Of a stretch of DNA of 64,000 bases, positions 18,823-29,932 are shown in pieces; the stretch's first letter is position 1, and each line of letters begins with the position of its first letter. The position numbers and the translations under genes were made by a program. The notes under the pieces were generated by a model. That model saw only the letters and a list, made by a program, of their open reading frames with translations. It did no database searches and was not told where the DNA came from. This DNA comes from Symbiodinium natans (taxonomy: Eukaryota > Sar > Dinophyceae > Suessiales > Symbiodiniaceae), in NCBI GenBank assembly GCA_905221605.1, contig CAJNDS010000369.1, positions 124,001 through 188,000 of the forward strand. The letters are read 5' to 3'.

Positions 18823-19261
18823 TTTGTGCTTTCGAGGCATCCAGTTCGCGTGCGGTTGCTGTGCTGCTTGCTGTGTGGCTATACCAGCCTGCATGCGTGA
18901 GGGCTGTGCTGCTCACTGTGTGGCTTACACCAGCCCTTTGCCTGTTGATGCGAATAACTGCCCTACACCCTGCAGTAAGCCTGCCTCTCCCGCCCGTGCA
19001 GCGTATCAACTCTTTGCAACAGTGGAGTGCGCAATTGCCACGCCCCCTAGCTAGTACGAGCCTCGTCATCAGGTGCCCGCACATGCACAGGTTCGAGGTG
19101 CCATTTCCCTCCCTGCGCGGGGCAGTTGAGGGACCACAGTATCTTTAAGTTTCTGGATGCCAAGCAATGGACGCCGCATCTATTGACAGGCATCTTGGGC
19201 ACCTTGCCTGCGATTCACTGCCCGGCCAGGAGGGCGCCCGCCCTCCTGCGCTGTGGCAAGC

Positions 19262-20110
19262 AGAAGCAGTGGGTAGACCTCTCAAACTGATGCCTCAAGA
19301 TTTTCAGAAGGCCCAGAAATGATTAGGCCTCTCAAACTGCTGTCCCAACAGTTGCCTGAAGGCCCAGAAGTGATTAGGTTTCTCAAACTGTTGCCTCAAC
19401 CTTCCCTGGAGGGCTCAGAGTGATTAGGCCTCTCAAACTGCTGCCTAAAACTTCTCCGGAAGGCCCAGCAGTGAGTAGGCCTCTCAAACTGCTGCCTAAA
19501 ACTTCTTCAGAAGGCCCAGATGTGATTAGGACTCGCAAACGGTTGCAGGAACCTTCGCCAGAAGGCCCAGAAGGGATGACAGAGCCCTACCAGAAGGCCC
19601 AGAGGAGGTTAAGAGGAGGTTAAGTCGTGCGCCCGAAGCTTGTGGTCCCTCGGGACTTGGGAGCAGCAGGGAGGGAAATCGCGAACCTGAAGCCTATCGG
19701 GTTTCAGGACCCGGCATGAAGTAAAAGCGCGAACCTGAAGCCTATGGGCCTACGCGACCTGGGAGCAGCACGCAGGTAAATCGCAAACCTAAAGCCTATG
19801 GGCTCTCCGGACCCGGGAGCAGCAGGGAGAGAGATCTCGTGCTTATTGACCTACGGGACCTGCGAGCAAGGCGGAGAGATATCACGAGCCCATCGGCTCT
19901 CACAGGACCTGAGAGCAGCTGGGATGTGTGAGCAGCACGCAGATAAATCGCAAACCTGAAGCCTATGGACTCTCCGGACCCGGGAGCAGCAGGGAGAGAG
20001 ATCTCGAGCCTGAAGCTTATTGACCTGCGGGACCTGAGAGCAAGGCGGAGAGATATCACGAGCCTATCGGCTCTCACAGGACCTGAGAGCAGCAGAGATG
20101 TGTATCGTCT
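19262..20110. repeat. two minisatellites inside unit 1
   Basis: The first (19262-19620) repeats about every 50-60 bases around CTCAAACTGCTGCC and GAAGGCCCAGAAG. The second (19665-20110) repeats around CGAACCTGAAGCCTATGG and GACCCGGGAGCAGCAGG. The first recurs partly at 20325-20625. Both recur in unit 2. Confidence 0.8.
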
Positions 20111-21366
20111 TGCGCAAACTGCCCATTCTGTAACAGGTTTGCAGTCGCAAAAATCGGCCGCTGCGCGGGGCAGTTGAGGGACCACTGTATCTTTAAGTTT
20201 CTGGATGCCAAGCAATGGACGCCGCATCTATTGACAGGCATCTTGGGCACCTTGCCTGCGATTCACTGCCCGGCCAGGAGGGCGCCCGCCCTCCTGCGCT
20301 GTGGCAAGCAGAAGCAGTGGGTAGACCTCTCAAACTGATGCCTCAAGATTTTCAGAAGGCCCAGAAATGATTAGGCCTCTCAAACTGCTGTCCCAACAGT
20401 TGCCTGAAGGCCCAGAAGTGATTAGGTTTCTCAAACTGTTGCCTCAACCTTCCCTGGAGGGCTCAGAGTGATTAGGCCTCTCAAACTGCTGCCTAAAACT
20501 TCTCCGGAAGGCCCAGCAGTGAGTAGGCCTCTCAAACTGTTGCCTAGAACTTCTCCAGAAGGCCCAGAAGTGATTAAGCCCTGCAAACGGCTGCCGGAAC
20601 CTTCGCCAGAAGGCCCAGAAGGGATGTGAGGAACTGCTGCTTCGACCTATCCCAGCAGGTCCAGCAGTGACTAGGCCCTAGGCCTAGCACTTTGCTGTGG
20701 GTCCCGCATCAGTCACGGGGTGAACCTGCTTGAAGTGCTCTCAAAAAATCGGCCGCTGCGCGGGGCTCCGAGTTCTAAGGCCCCTTGACTCTCACACTTG
20801 ACGCGCGGTTGGCTGCAGACCGTTAAGCAGCCTTGTGGGCCTTAAACTGCACCAGGCTAAGCACGCCAAGCCGATAGGCTCCCTGTACCTGGGAAGCACA
20901 CTGCCCAAGTGCCAGCCAGCAGCCTTTGGGGCTCTTGCGCCGTCTCAAAAATCGGCCGCTGCGCGGGGCTGTAAGAATATGGCCTCTTGCAAGCAGCGCT
21001 CCAGGCCTGCCCTATGGCCTTAGCTACGTGAGGACGCCCGGACTCACACAGCGCAGACGGCAGCATAGTGGAGCCACACCAGCCCCTTGTCTGCCCCCGC
21101 TCGTCGGGGGGGAAGGGGGCGCCTCTTCTGGCACTCTGTGTGCATTGTGCTTAGTGCGCTTGCAACTTTCTTGCCAACCTACAATGGAGTCCTGAGTGCT
21201 ATTGCTACGGCCCTGGCGCTTGTGTGGGGACTGTCTCTACGGACGCGTTGAGCAGTTTAGGTGACGGAGGTTCCTTGCCTTACGGCCTACCCATACTTTC
21301 GCTTAATGTCTGTACCAGACGTGGCGCAGCATTGCTTTGGGTGACGGGCTGCTGAGTAATTGGTGC

Positions 21367-24045
21367 TTTTGCCGTTGTGGACGGGGAAGGTGGGTGTTTG
21401 TTTGTTTGTGCGCTTCCCTTGGTTAGTAAGAGCGAGAACGCCAAGGAAGTGCTTTGCGCATTGCGCGGGCCTTTGTCTGCTAGTAAGAGCGAGAACGCAG
21501 CAAAGGTTTGTGCTTTCGATGCATCCAGTTCGCGTGCGGTTGCTGTGCTGCTTGCTGTGTGGCTATACCAGCCTGCATGCGTGAGGGATGTGCTGCTCAC
21601 TGTGTGGCTTACACCAGCCCTTTGCCTGTTGATGCGAATAACTGCCCTACACCCTGCAGTAAGCCTGCCTCTCCCGCCCGTGCAGCGTATCAACTCTTTG
21701 CAACAGTGGAGTGCGCAATTGCCACGCCCCCTAGCTAGTACGAGCCTCGTCACCAGGTGCCCGCACATGCACAGGTTCGAGGTGCCATTTCCCTCCCTGC
21801 GCGGGGCAGTTGAGGGACCACAGTATCTTTAAGTTTCTGGATGCCAAGCAATGGACGCCGCATCTATTGACAGGCATCTTGGGTACCTTGCCTGCGATTC
21901 ACTGCCCGGCCAGGAGGGCGCCCGCCCTCCTGCGCTGTGGCAAGCAGAAGCAGTGGGTAGACCTCTCAAACTGATGCCTCAAGATTTTCAGAAGGCCCAG
22001 AAATGATTAGGCCTCTCAAACTGCTGTCCCAACAGTTGCCTGAAGGCCCAGAAGTGATTAGGTTTCTCAAACTGTTGCCTCAACCTTCCCTGGAGGGCTC
22101 AGAGTGATTAGGCCTCTCAAACTGCTGCCTAAAACTTCTCCGGAAGGCCCAGCAGTGAGTAGGCCTCTCAAACTGCTGCCTAAAACTTCTTCAGAAGGCC
22201 CAGATGTGATTAGGACTCGCAAACGGTTGCAGGAACCTTCGCCAGAAGGCCCAGAAGGGATGACAGAATCTGCTGCTTCAGCCCTACCAGAAGGCCCAGA
22301 GGAGGTTAAGAGGAGGTTAAGTCGTGCGCCCGAAGCTTGTGGTCCCTCGGGACTTGGGAGCAGCAGGGAGGGAAATCGCGAACCTGAAGCCTATCGGGTT
22401 TCAGGACCCGGCATGAAGTAAAAGTGCGAACCTGAAGCCTATGGGCCTACGCGACCTGGGAGCAGCACGCAGGTAAATCGCAAACCTAAAGCCTATGGGC
22501 TCTCCGGACCCGGGAGCAGCTGGGAGAGAGATCTCGTGCTTATTGACCTACGGGACCTGCGAGCAAGGCGGAGAGATATCACGAGCCTATCGGCTCTCAC
22601 AGGACCTGAGAGCAGCTGAGATGTGTGAGCAGCACGCAGACAATCGCAAACCTGAAGCCTATGGACTCTCCGGACCCGGGAGCAGCAGGGAGAGAGATCT
22701 CGAGCCTGAAGCTTATTGACCTGCGGGACCTGAGAGCAAGGCGGAGATATATCACGAGCCTATCGGCTCTCACAGGACCTGAGAGCAGCAAAGATGTGTA
22801 GCGTCTTGCGCAAACTGCCCATTCTGTAGCAGGTTTGCTGTCGCAAAAATCGGCCGCTGCGCGGGGCAGTTGAGGGACCACAGTATCTTTAAGTTTCTGG
22901 ATGCCAAGCAATGGACGCCGCATCTATTGACAGGCATCTTGGGTACCTTGCCTGCGATTCACTGCCCGGCCAGGAGGGCGCCCGCCCTCCTGCGCTGTGG
23001 CAAGCAGAAGCAGTGGGTAGACCTCTCAAACTGATGCCTCAAGATGTTCAGAAGGCCCAGAAATGATTAGGCCCCTCAAACTGCTGTCCCAACAGTTGCC
23101 TGAAGGCCCAGAAGTGATTAGGTTTCTCAAACTGTTGCCTCAACCTTCCCTGGAGGGCTCAGAGTGATTAGGCCTCTCAAACTGCTGCCTAAAACTTTTC
23201 CGGAAGGCCCAGCAGTGAGTAGGCTTCTCAAACTGCTGCCTAAAACTTCTCCAGAAGGCCCAGAAGTGATTAAGCCCTGCAAACGGCTGCCGGAACCTTC
23301 GCCAGAAGGCCCAGAAGGGATGTGAGGAACTGCTGCTTCGACCTATCCCAGCAGGTCCAGCAGTGACTAGGCCCTAGGCCTAGCACTTTGCTGTGGGTCC
23401 CGCATCAGTCACGGGGTGAACCTGCTTGAAGTGCTCTCAAAAAATCGGCCGCTGCGCGGGGCTCCGAGTTCTAAGGCCCCTTGACTCTCACACTTGACGC
23501 GCGGTTGGCTGCAGACCGTTAAGCAGCCTTGTGGGCCTTAAACTGCACCAGGCTAAGCACGCCAAGCCGATAGGCTCCCTGTACCTGGGAAGCACACTGC
23601 CCAAGTGCCAGCCAGCAGCCTTTGGGGCTCTTGCGCCGTCTCAAAAATCGGCCGCTGCGCGGGGCTGTAAGAATATGGCCTCTTGCAAGCAGCGCTCCAG
23701 GCCTGCCCTATGGCCTTAGCTACGTGAGGACGCCCGGACTCACACAGCGCAGACGGCAGCATAGTGGAGCCACACCAGCCCCTTGTCTGCCCCCGCTCGT
23801 CGGGGGGGAAGGGGGCGCCTCTTCTGGCACTCTTAGTGTGCTTGCAACTTTCTTGCCAACCTACAATGGAGTCCTGAGTGCTATTGCTACGGCCCTGGCG
23901 CTTGTGTGGGGACTGTCTCTACGGACGCGTTGAGCAGTTTAGGTGACGGAGGTTCCTTGCCTTACGGCCTACCCATACTTTCGCTTAATGTCTGTACCAG
24001 ACGTGGCGCAGCATTGCTTTGGGTGACGGGCTGCTGAGTAATTGG
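21367..24045 (+). repeat. 2.68-kb tandem duplication, unit 2
   Basis: This is the second copy of 18683-21366, including constant-loop hairpins at 21414-21450 and 21473-21506 and the minisatellites at 21960-22300 and 22365-22800. After 24045 the sequence leaves the repeat (GCAGGTAGGTTCTTG). Confidence 0.9.
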
Positions 24046-24264
24046 TGCAGGTAGGTTCTTGTTTGCATTGGTCTCACCATGCTGGCCGTGCGTTAAGTTG
24101 TCTTGCAATAAGGGCCTCTGCGCTAGCGGTTGCTTCTTTGTAGTCACGACTTCTTTTTCACATGCTGGCTTGTACAGTTTGGCTCTCAAAGTAGATGTCC
24201 TTTCGACCCACAAGAACGGCCTACTGTGCTGCTGATGTAGTAAAGAGGCGCCAGTCCAAAAAAA
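24046..24264 (+). repeat. 3' end of the outer insertion with tail-family copy 2
   Basis: Unique 3' sequence ends in GGCCTACTGTGCTGCTGATG-TAGTAAAGAGGCGCCAGTCC and seven As. In the hairpin, CTGC replaces CTAC and pairs with GTAG through one G-U. Confidence 0.8.
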
Positions 24265-24756
24265 CAAGTGTGCACATGCAAGAGTGTTGTGGATGTGTGT
24301 GTGTGTGAGCATTTGTGGTTGCAAAGTGGGTTGGTTTGCGGGTGCATGTCTTTGGCTTCAGTGTGCAAGGAAAGTGTCAGTGTGTGGGTAAAGGGTAGCA
24401 AGGCATGGAGTCTTAGAAGTAACACCAAAATAAAAAAAAACAGTGACCTTGCAGTGGTGTCTGTGTATGTTTACCTTGGTTTTTCATTATGAATGGTGTG
24501 GTGTGTTGTGATTTGTTGGTGGGTCAGAGAGTTGTGTCAATGGAGTGTGGGTGTGTGTGTGTGTGTGTGTGTTCATTTTGTGGGTGCAAAGTGGCTTGGT
24601 GGGTGGTGTGTGTTTGCGTGTATGTCGGCTGGGTTCTGCTGGCTGTTCAAGTGTGGAAGTGTTGCGGGTAGTGAAAGGTGTGTGGATTTTGGAGACACAA
24701 AAAGAGGGCAAGAAATCAATTCCAAAAGGTAGGGAAGCCGAAGTGACCTCCACAGT
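24265..24756. repeat. right half of the interrupted segmental duplication
   Basis: This starts with the 17-bp target duplication and matches 26456-26959 to CCTCCACAGT. It contains a (GT)n tract near 24550-24572. Open frames across the GT tract are repeat artefacts. Confidence 0.9.
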
Positions 24757-25303
24757 GCGAGAAAGATCGCACGCGAACAATGCAAGACTGCTTTGTCTTG
24801 TGTGCCAGCTAAAGACAAGTTTAGCAAGCCAAGAACACGCGTATCGACGGCGTTTTTTGTTTTCTTGAGTGTTGATGCAAACAGTATCGAATCGAAAAAA
24901 TCTTGTTGTCTGTGAGTTGATTTCAATTTATTATTGAACTCAAATGGGTTCCAAAAGCAGCTCAATTCTGGGCACCGAAAACGGGCCCTAGATTTTGGAT
25001 TTCCTGTGTGAACATACAAGGCCACGCAGGTTGGAGCCTCAAATTGGAACCCAAGTTTAGGAGCCATTTTTGGGCCCAGTTGCGGCGTTTTTTTCACACA
25101 CGGGAAGCCAGATCTGGCTTTCACAGCTCCTCGTTGCGAGTAAAACAAATCAGCCTCTCAGTCGGTTCCAGTTTAAGTCTTGTGTCAGTCTTCCCCCAAA
25201 ATTAGAACAGCAGGCAGCAAGGCGGCAAAGTGTGAACTTGTTTGGAACCGGAACTTTCTCTAACTGTGGAGGTCACTGGAGCTTCCCTACCTTTTCGATC
25301 AAT
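24717..25303. repeat. possible inverted-repeat (MITE-like) element
   Basis: The block AAAAGGTAGGGAAGC...GTGACCTCCACAGT...AGAAAG at 24717-24767 returns in reverse complement at about 25253-25303, with a handful of mismatches over roughly 50 bases. The 480 bases between hold no protein. At 26959 the related copy has lost everything after CCTCCACAGT. No target-site duplication was identified. Confidence 0.5.
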
Positions 25304-25846
25304 TTTGCTGCCCCTCATCTTGGGTTTCAGATTCTCCAGGTTTGGTGCAAGGCCTGAAGGCAGAAGAGGAGAAAAGAAGGGTGCAGAGTCAACAAGAACA
25401 CTTGAAAATGCAACATGTTTTTTTAAATGGCTCGGTGGAAACTGCAGCTTGGAAAAGTTCAATGCTTTGAAACAAGTGTTTTTTAAAGCCTCTGACAGTG
25501 CCGTTTGGACAGAAATCAACTGCAGGACGAGACGAGTTCAACCGTGGTGTTGATTCGTTAAGGTTGCGCGCGACGCCCAAGCCAAACCACTTGAAAATTG
25601 CAAAGTGTATTGCCAGAATGTGAATAAGTGCGAAGCGAGCGAAACACCAGAGTAAATTCAAGAAATTTAACTGATCAAGTGTTGATTTTGAGGGTTTTTT
25701 CAACATTTTCGGAGACTTCAGAAAATTTGAAAATTCGTTGAATGGTGCTGAATCGGAAGAATTGCAACACGCAACCAAAACGAAAGACAAAGAATTAAAG
25801 GCACCCAGCCTGAAAGAAAGCAGAGTTTCTTCTGCTCAAATCTTCT
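25304..25846. other. no gene seen
   Basis: AT-richer sequence of unknown nature. The short open frames on both strands have no recognisable motif. Confidence 0.5.
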
Positions 25847-26959
25847 GTTAAATTTCAGTGTGCCTTGAATTTCTGTTTGGCCATTTTGGAAAATCAAAGA
25901 CAAGAGAACACAATCGAAGCTTTGTCAAAAAAAGTCGAATGGAATGGAAATCGAGACTGGGCGACTCTCACTCGTTCTGGCTGTGATGAGAGGTCAGTGT
26001 GATTGTTTTTTTCGATGTCAGCAAGAACTGCAAAAACATTGGTCTTTCTTTTTGAACCTTTGGAGAAATCGAGAAAACACTGGAAAGAAGCCAGAATCGT
26101 GAAACTTAGACAATTTTCTTTAGATTCAGCAGCAGATTCACACACAGCAACATTTTTTGTTTTTTTTTAGTTCAAAGTGCCTTTGTCCGTCTAAACAGAA
26201 TTTTTCTCTTGCTTTTGTTCAATGTTTTCTTTGTTTTTCAAGATGATCTCTCGGTTGAGTCGCAAGCTTGTTGAAAGAGAGAGTTCCAAGAAACCGCCCT
26301 GAACTAAAACACCAAAAAAGATCGTTCAGCAAGTGTTTTGGTGAGTGCTGTCAGCCCGGTAAGCTGTCGATTGACCAGAAAGACAGTGAAAAAAATTGCA
26401 CTCGGAACCCAAATAGTCTCCATGAGAATGTGCATGTTGTGGTCGGCTGTTTTCTCAAGTGTGCACATGCAAGAGTGTTGTGGATGTGTGTGTGTGTGTG
26501 TGTGAGCATTTGTGGTTGCAAAGTGGGTTGGTTTGCGGGTGCATGTCTTTGGCTTCAGTGTGCAAGGAAAGTGTCAGTGTGTGGGTAAAGGGTAGCAAGG
26601 CATGGAGTCTCAGAAGTAACACCAAAATAAAAAAAAACAGTGACCTTGCAGTGGTGTCTGTGTATGTTTACCTTGGTTTTTCATTATGAATGGTGTGGTG
26701 TGTTGTGATTTCGGCGTTGGTGGGTCAGAGAGTTGTGTCAATGGAGTGTGGGTGTGTGTGTGTGTGTGTGTGTGTTCATTTTGTGGGTGCAAAGTGGCTT
26801 GGTGGGTGGTGTGTGTTTGCGTGTATGTCGGCTGGGTTCTGCTGGCTGTTCAAGTGTGGAAGTGTTGCGGGTGGTGAAAGGTGTGTGGATTTTGGAGACA
26901 CAAAAAGAGGGCAAGAAATCAATTCCAAAAGGTAGGGAAGCCGAAGTGACCTCCACAGT
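25847..26959. repeat. uninterrupted copy of the segmental duplication (empty site of the 12.2-kb insertion)
   Basis: The left part matches 11433-12038 and the right part matches 24265-24756. They are joined through a single CAAGTGTGCACATGCAA at 26456-26472. It includes (GT)n tracts near 26485-26503 and 26750-26776. Confidence 0.9.
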
Positions 26960-27240
26960 AAAAACACACGTTTGTGGCCTGTTGTGGCCTGATGTGGCCT
27001 TAAAAACACACGTTTGTGGCCTGTTGTGGCCTGTTGTGGCCTTGTTGTGGCCTCACGGCGTATTTTTCCCCGGAAAAATGCATTTGTGGCCATGGGAACT
27101 CGGGACCCTAGAATACTATTGAAAGGGTTCCCACGCACAGCACAGATCCGAAGACCGACCAGAATTTTAATCCAGGTTTTTTCCCAAGTTGCTTATCTTC
27201 TAAACTGAACATTGTTACAAGTGTTCAAAGACGACCTATG
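26960..27240. repeat. TGTTGTGGCC short tandem repeats and flank
   Basis: AAAAACACACGTTTGTGGCC occurs twice (26960 and 27002) with runs of TGTTGTGGCC/TGATGTGGCC after each. No gene is present. Confidence 0.6.
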
Positions 27241-27372
27241 CACTGTTCAAAATGCGGCGCCGAAGAAAAGTTGGCAGACATAGAAATCACGTGGGGCCCC
27301 ATGGCTTCACCACTCCTCCGCTGCCCGTCACTGCATCACTTTCTCTCACTCCGTCGTTCTCGCTTCCTCACT

Positions 27373-27376
27373 CTTG

Positions 27377-27456
<80 letters not shown>

Positions 27457-27518
27457 CTCACTTTCATTCTCACTCTCACTCTCACTCTCGCTCTCGCTCT
27501 CGCTCTCACTCTCATCCT
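27373..27518. repeat. (CTCACT)n/(TCACTT)n microsatellite
   Basis: An imperfect hexamer array with CTCGCT variants near its end. All three frames are open through it (Leu/Thr, Ser/His, Leu/Ser dipeptides), which is an artefact of the repeat. Confidence 0.9.
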
Positions 27519-27882
27519 TACACACTTACAGACACTCTGTCACTCTCTCACACGCAAGCACTTGCTGCTCCAAAACATACGTCTGTTTGGCTCTGGCAAA
27601 GACCAGGGTCGATGGTGCTAAATTCAAAATGCTGTGTAGACAGGTCTGACCCATCAACGGCGCGTTAACTGCCGCAAAAACTGAGATTGGGGACAGCTAA
27701 CAAAACAAAGACCTGCCTTTAAGGCAGGACCTCCATGAGTACATATTTTGTAGAGATTCGTAAAAGAAGAATGATCGCCAGGGTGCCAATCAGGTTTTTC
27801 GTTTTTTTTCTTGGGGGGGTTAAGAACTGCAAAGACGTGTGGATTTTTCGCGTTGACAAAGCGCGGGATTTCTACTCTGGTC

Positions 27883-28594
27883 GATGCATCTCTTGGTGCA
27901 CTCGAGTCATAAGTTGCAATCGCTAGTGAAATTGTTCCACAATGATTCCCCTTGAAGAAATATGAATCAAGAATTCCCCCATGCAGAAAAGTTCCAATCC
28001 TTCAATCCAGTCGAACTCTTTTGCGTCAGGGGCCAAAGCATTAGGCGGCTGCAAAACACACACACCGCAAAGCCGTGCGACAGGTTGGGTGGTGGGTGAA
28101 AAAACCGCAAGCGTCTTCTTACCCGCACTACGCACGCAAGCTAAAAGGAGACTGTTTAGCAAACCTTTATGCTTCAATCAAGCGATGCCTTATGTGGAGA
28201 AAATTCGCAAGCAGTGTTTGTACAGAGCCAAAGGAACTTAAAAGAAAATACGCAAGCAAGTAATGTACAAGTGAAATGTGAAATTGATAAGTTATTCCAA
28301 TGCGCTCCGTTTCTACGCTTACACCAAAGCAAACCCTTGCTTCGAAAGCTTAGCGTACCGTTGTATTTGGAATATTCTGTAAAACTTTTATGTCAAGCCC
28401 AGAAAATGGTTTAAGACAAACGTCCACCCATGTCATCAGCGTGTGTAACTGCGACATCCAAGCAAACAGACTGACAAGCTTGTCATTCTTTTTTCTCTGG
28501 CGACAATGGGGATTCTTTGCTTTGTCGGTATGCACGGGCACGTCGGATGCCTGTAGCCTGCAACTCATTACTTGAGTGCACCAAGAGATGCATC
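27883..28594. repeat. 712-bp segment with 37-bp inverted ends
   Basis: GATGCATCTCTTGGTGCACT... at 27883-27919 is the reverse complement, with three mismatches and a similar length, of 28558-28594 (...AGTGCACCAAGAGATGCATC). The interior has no recognisable protein and looks like a non-autonomous DNA transposon. A target-site duplication was not evident. Confidence 0.5.
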
Positions 28595-29624
28595 TTGACT
28601 TGGGGTGTTGGTCCAAGTGCAGTAGAAAATCTTACTTGTCAATGCAATTCCACGCTTGTTGAATGTTGTCAGGTGCCGAGGTGACCATGCCCTTGGCTCA
28701 TCTTTGGAGAGGAGAAATGCTGTCAAGGTCCAAATATGATTGCTGATGCCAGTGCCTGCATGCCCAGCAAAATGCCGCCTTGACCACCCTCAGGCCGGCT
28801 GCCCAGCCTAAATCGTGCAATTTCTACAATCAGAAGCGTTAGAACGGGTCAGAGGCTTTCCGCTAAGGTTTTCAAGGCCTGGCCTTAAGTCCGAACCCTG
28901 GCTGCCTTTCTTTATTCATGTGAAAAGAATTTTAAGTCGCAGCTGGCTTAAGTTCTCTTCATTCTCACTTCTTTATGTTTAAAGTTTTAATTTTAGACTT
29001 CTCGACAAGCCTCAAATAAGGCCTCGATGATTCTGAGCTTTCAAAGATCGCGCCTTGTTCAACTGAGAAGACCTTGGCCTTGGAAGGCTTGAAAGCCTTC
29101 GGCAAAGTCTAAGGTTTGAAGATGATGTTGCGTGCAAGCCAAGTGAACAAAAGAGACTGTCAGGTCGAAAGAAGAAAGGGATGTCTGGAGCAGAAGTCAG
29201 AATGTCAGGTTGTCAAAGTTTTTAACCCGGGCGGGCGGGCGGGTCAAAAATCTTCTTCAACATATGCAGAGCCGAAGAATGCCGTATAAGGAATGTCGTC
29301 ACATGCATGCACAAGCCACAAGTGCAAAATACGGCAAAACACTTTTGTCAAAAGCACAACATTTTTGTCAAACATGGGAAGTCCCCTCGTTTTCTTTTCC
29401 CACACAAATGCGTTATTACAAGTGACAACGTGCTTCATGTTAAGCCAAGAAAATGGTTTAAGACAAACGCCCAAAAGAGAAGCACTCAATTCCACGCATG
29501 TCATCAGCGTGTGTAACTGCGACATCCAAGCAAACAGACTAACGAGCTTGTCATTCTTTTTTCTCTGGCGACAATGGGGATTCTTTGCTTTGTCGGTATG
29601 CACGGGCACGTCGGACGCCTGTCA
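28392..29624. repeat. direct duplication of about 165-185 bp
   Basis: Bases 28392-28554 and 29440-29624 share AAAATGGTTTAAGACAAACG through CACGTCGGAYGCCTGT. The second copy has about 20 extra bases (CAAAAGAGAAGCACTCAATT). The roughly 900 bases between hold no recognised gene. Confidence 0.75.
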
Positions 29625-29932
29625 ATACACGGGCTTCAGACAACCGCTGGCAATGATTCCAGTGGACATGATTGCCGTGTGAGAAGTTGTGGCGCCGTGC
29701 GTCGTGAGCATGCTGCTAACGATTTTTTGGATGCGGACTGGCGTCTTCGTTGGTCTGGAGAAAGATGCTGCTTTCTTCTATGTGTGGCATCTGATCGATT
29801 GCATTTTACAGCAGCGGGAATTTGGACTACATGCTCTTCTTCAAAGTGCTGAGAGAGGCTGTTTCACCAAGCGTACCGTAGGTTCTTCGTTGGCGTTTCA
29901 ATGGCTTTCTTTGTTGTTTCCTTCTGCGTGCT

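Larger units (their letters stand above)
18683..21366 (+). repeat. 2.68-kb tandem duplication, unit 1
   Basis: This unit and the next (21367-24045) match almost base for base from TTTTGCCGTTGTGGACGG to GAGTAATTGGTGC. I see only scattered substitutions and a few small indels: 13 extra bases near 22267 in unit 2 and about 14 fewer near 23833. The unit itself contains smaller repeats (constant-loop hairpins, two minisatellites, three CGGCCGCTGCGCGGGGC boxes). There is no convincing protein: the longer open frames are products of the minisatellites. Confidence 0.9.
12039..24264 (+). mobile_element. 12.2-kb retroposed, spliced-leader-bearing poly(A) insertion
   Basis: The left end is an exact dinoflagellate spliced leader and the right end is poly(A) (24258-24264). 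Both sides carry the 17-bp direct repeat CAAGTGTGCACATGCAA (12022-12038 and 24265-24281). A paralogous copy of the flanking DNA at 25847-26959 has that 17-mer once (26456-26472) and no insert, so it represents the empty site. Long target duplication, a 3' A-run and the trans-spliced 5' end are what reverse transcription of a mature mRNA by LINE machinery would leave. The insert now also holds a nested insertion (12548-18428) and a tandem duplication (18683-24045). Without these the original would have been about 3.7 kb. No reverse transcriptase is visible inside. Confidence 0.85.

Noticed and set aside
19262-23310. CRISPR array
   Set aside because: Repeats are degenerate minisatellite units without constant-length unique spacers, in a eukaryotic context.
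18667-23933. Protein-coding frames across the tandem duplication
   Set aside because: They follow the minisatellite periodicity, occur in several phases at once and have no domain.
24489-24868. Cys/Val-rich small proteins (VCVCVC) here and near 26700
   Set aside because: Translations of (GT)n tracts.
27238-27668. Leu/Thr, Ser/His and Leu/Ser repeat proteins
   Set aside because: All frames are open through the CTCACT microsatellite; artefact.
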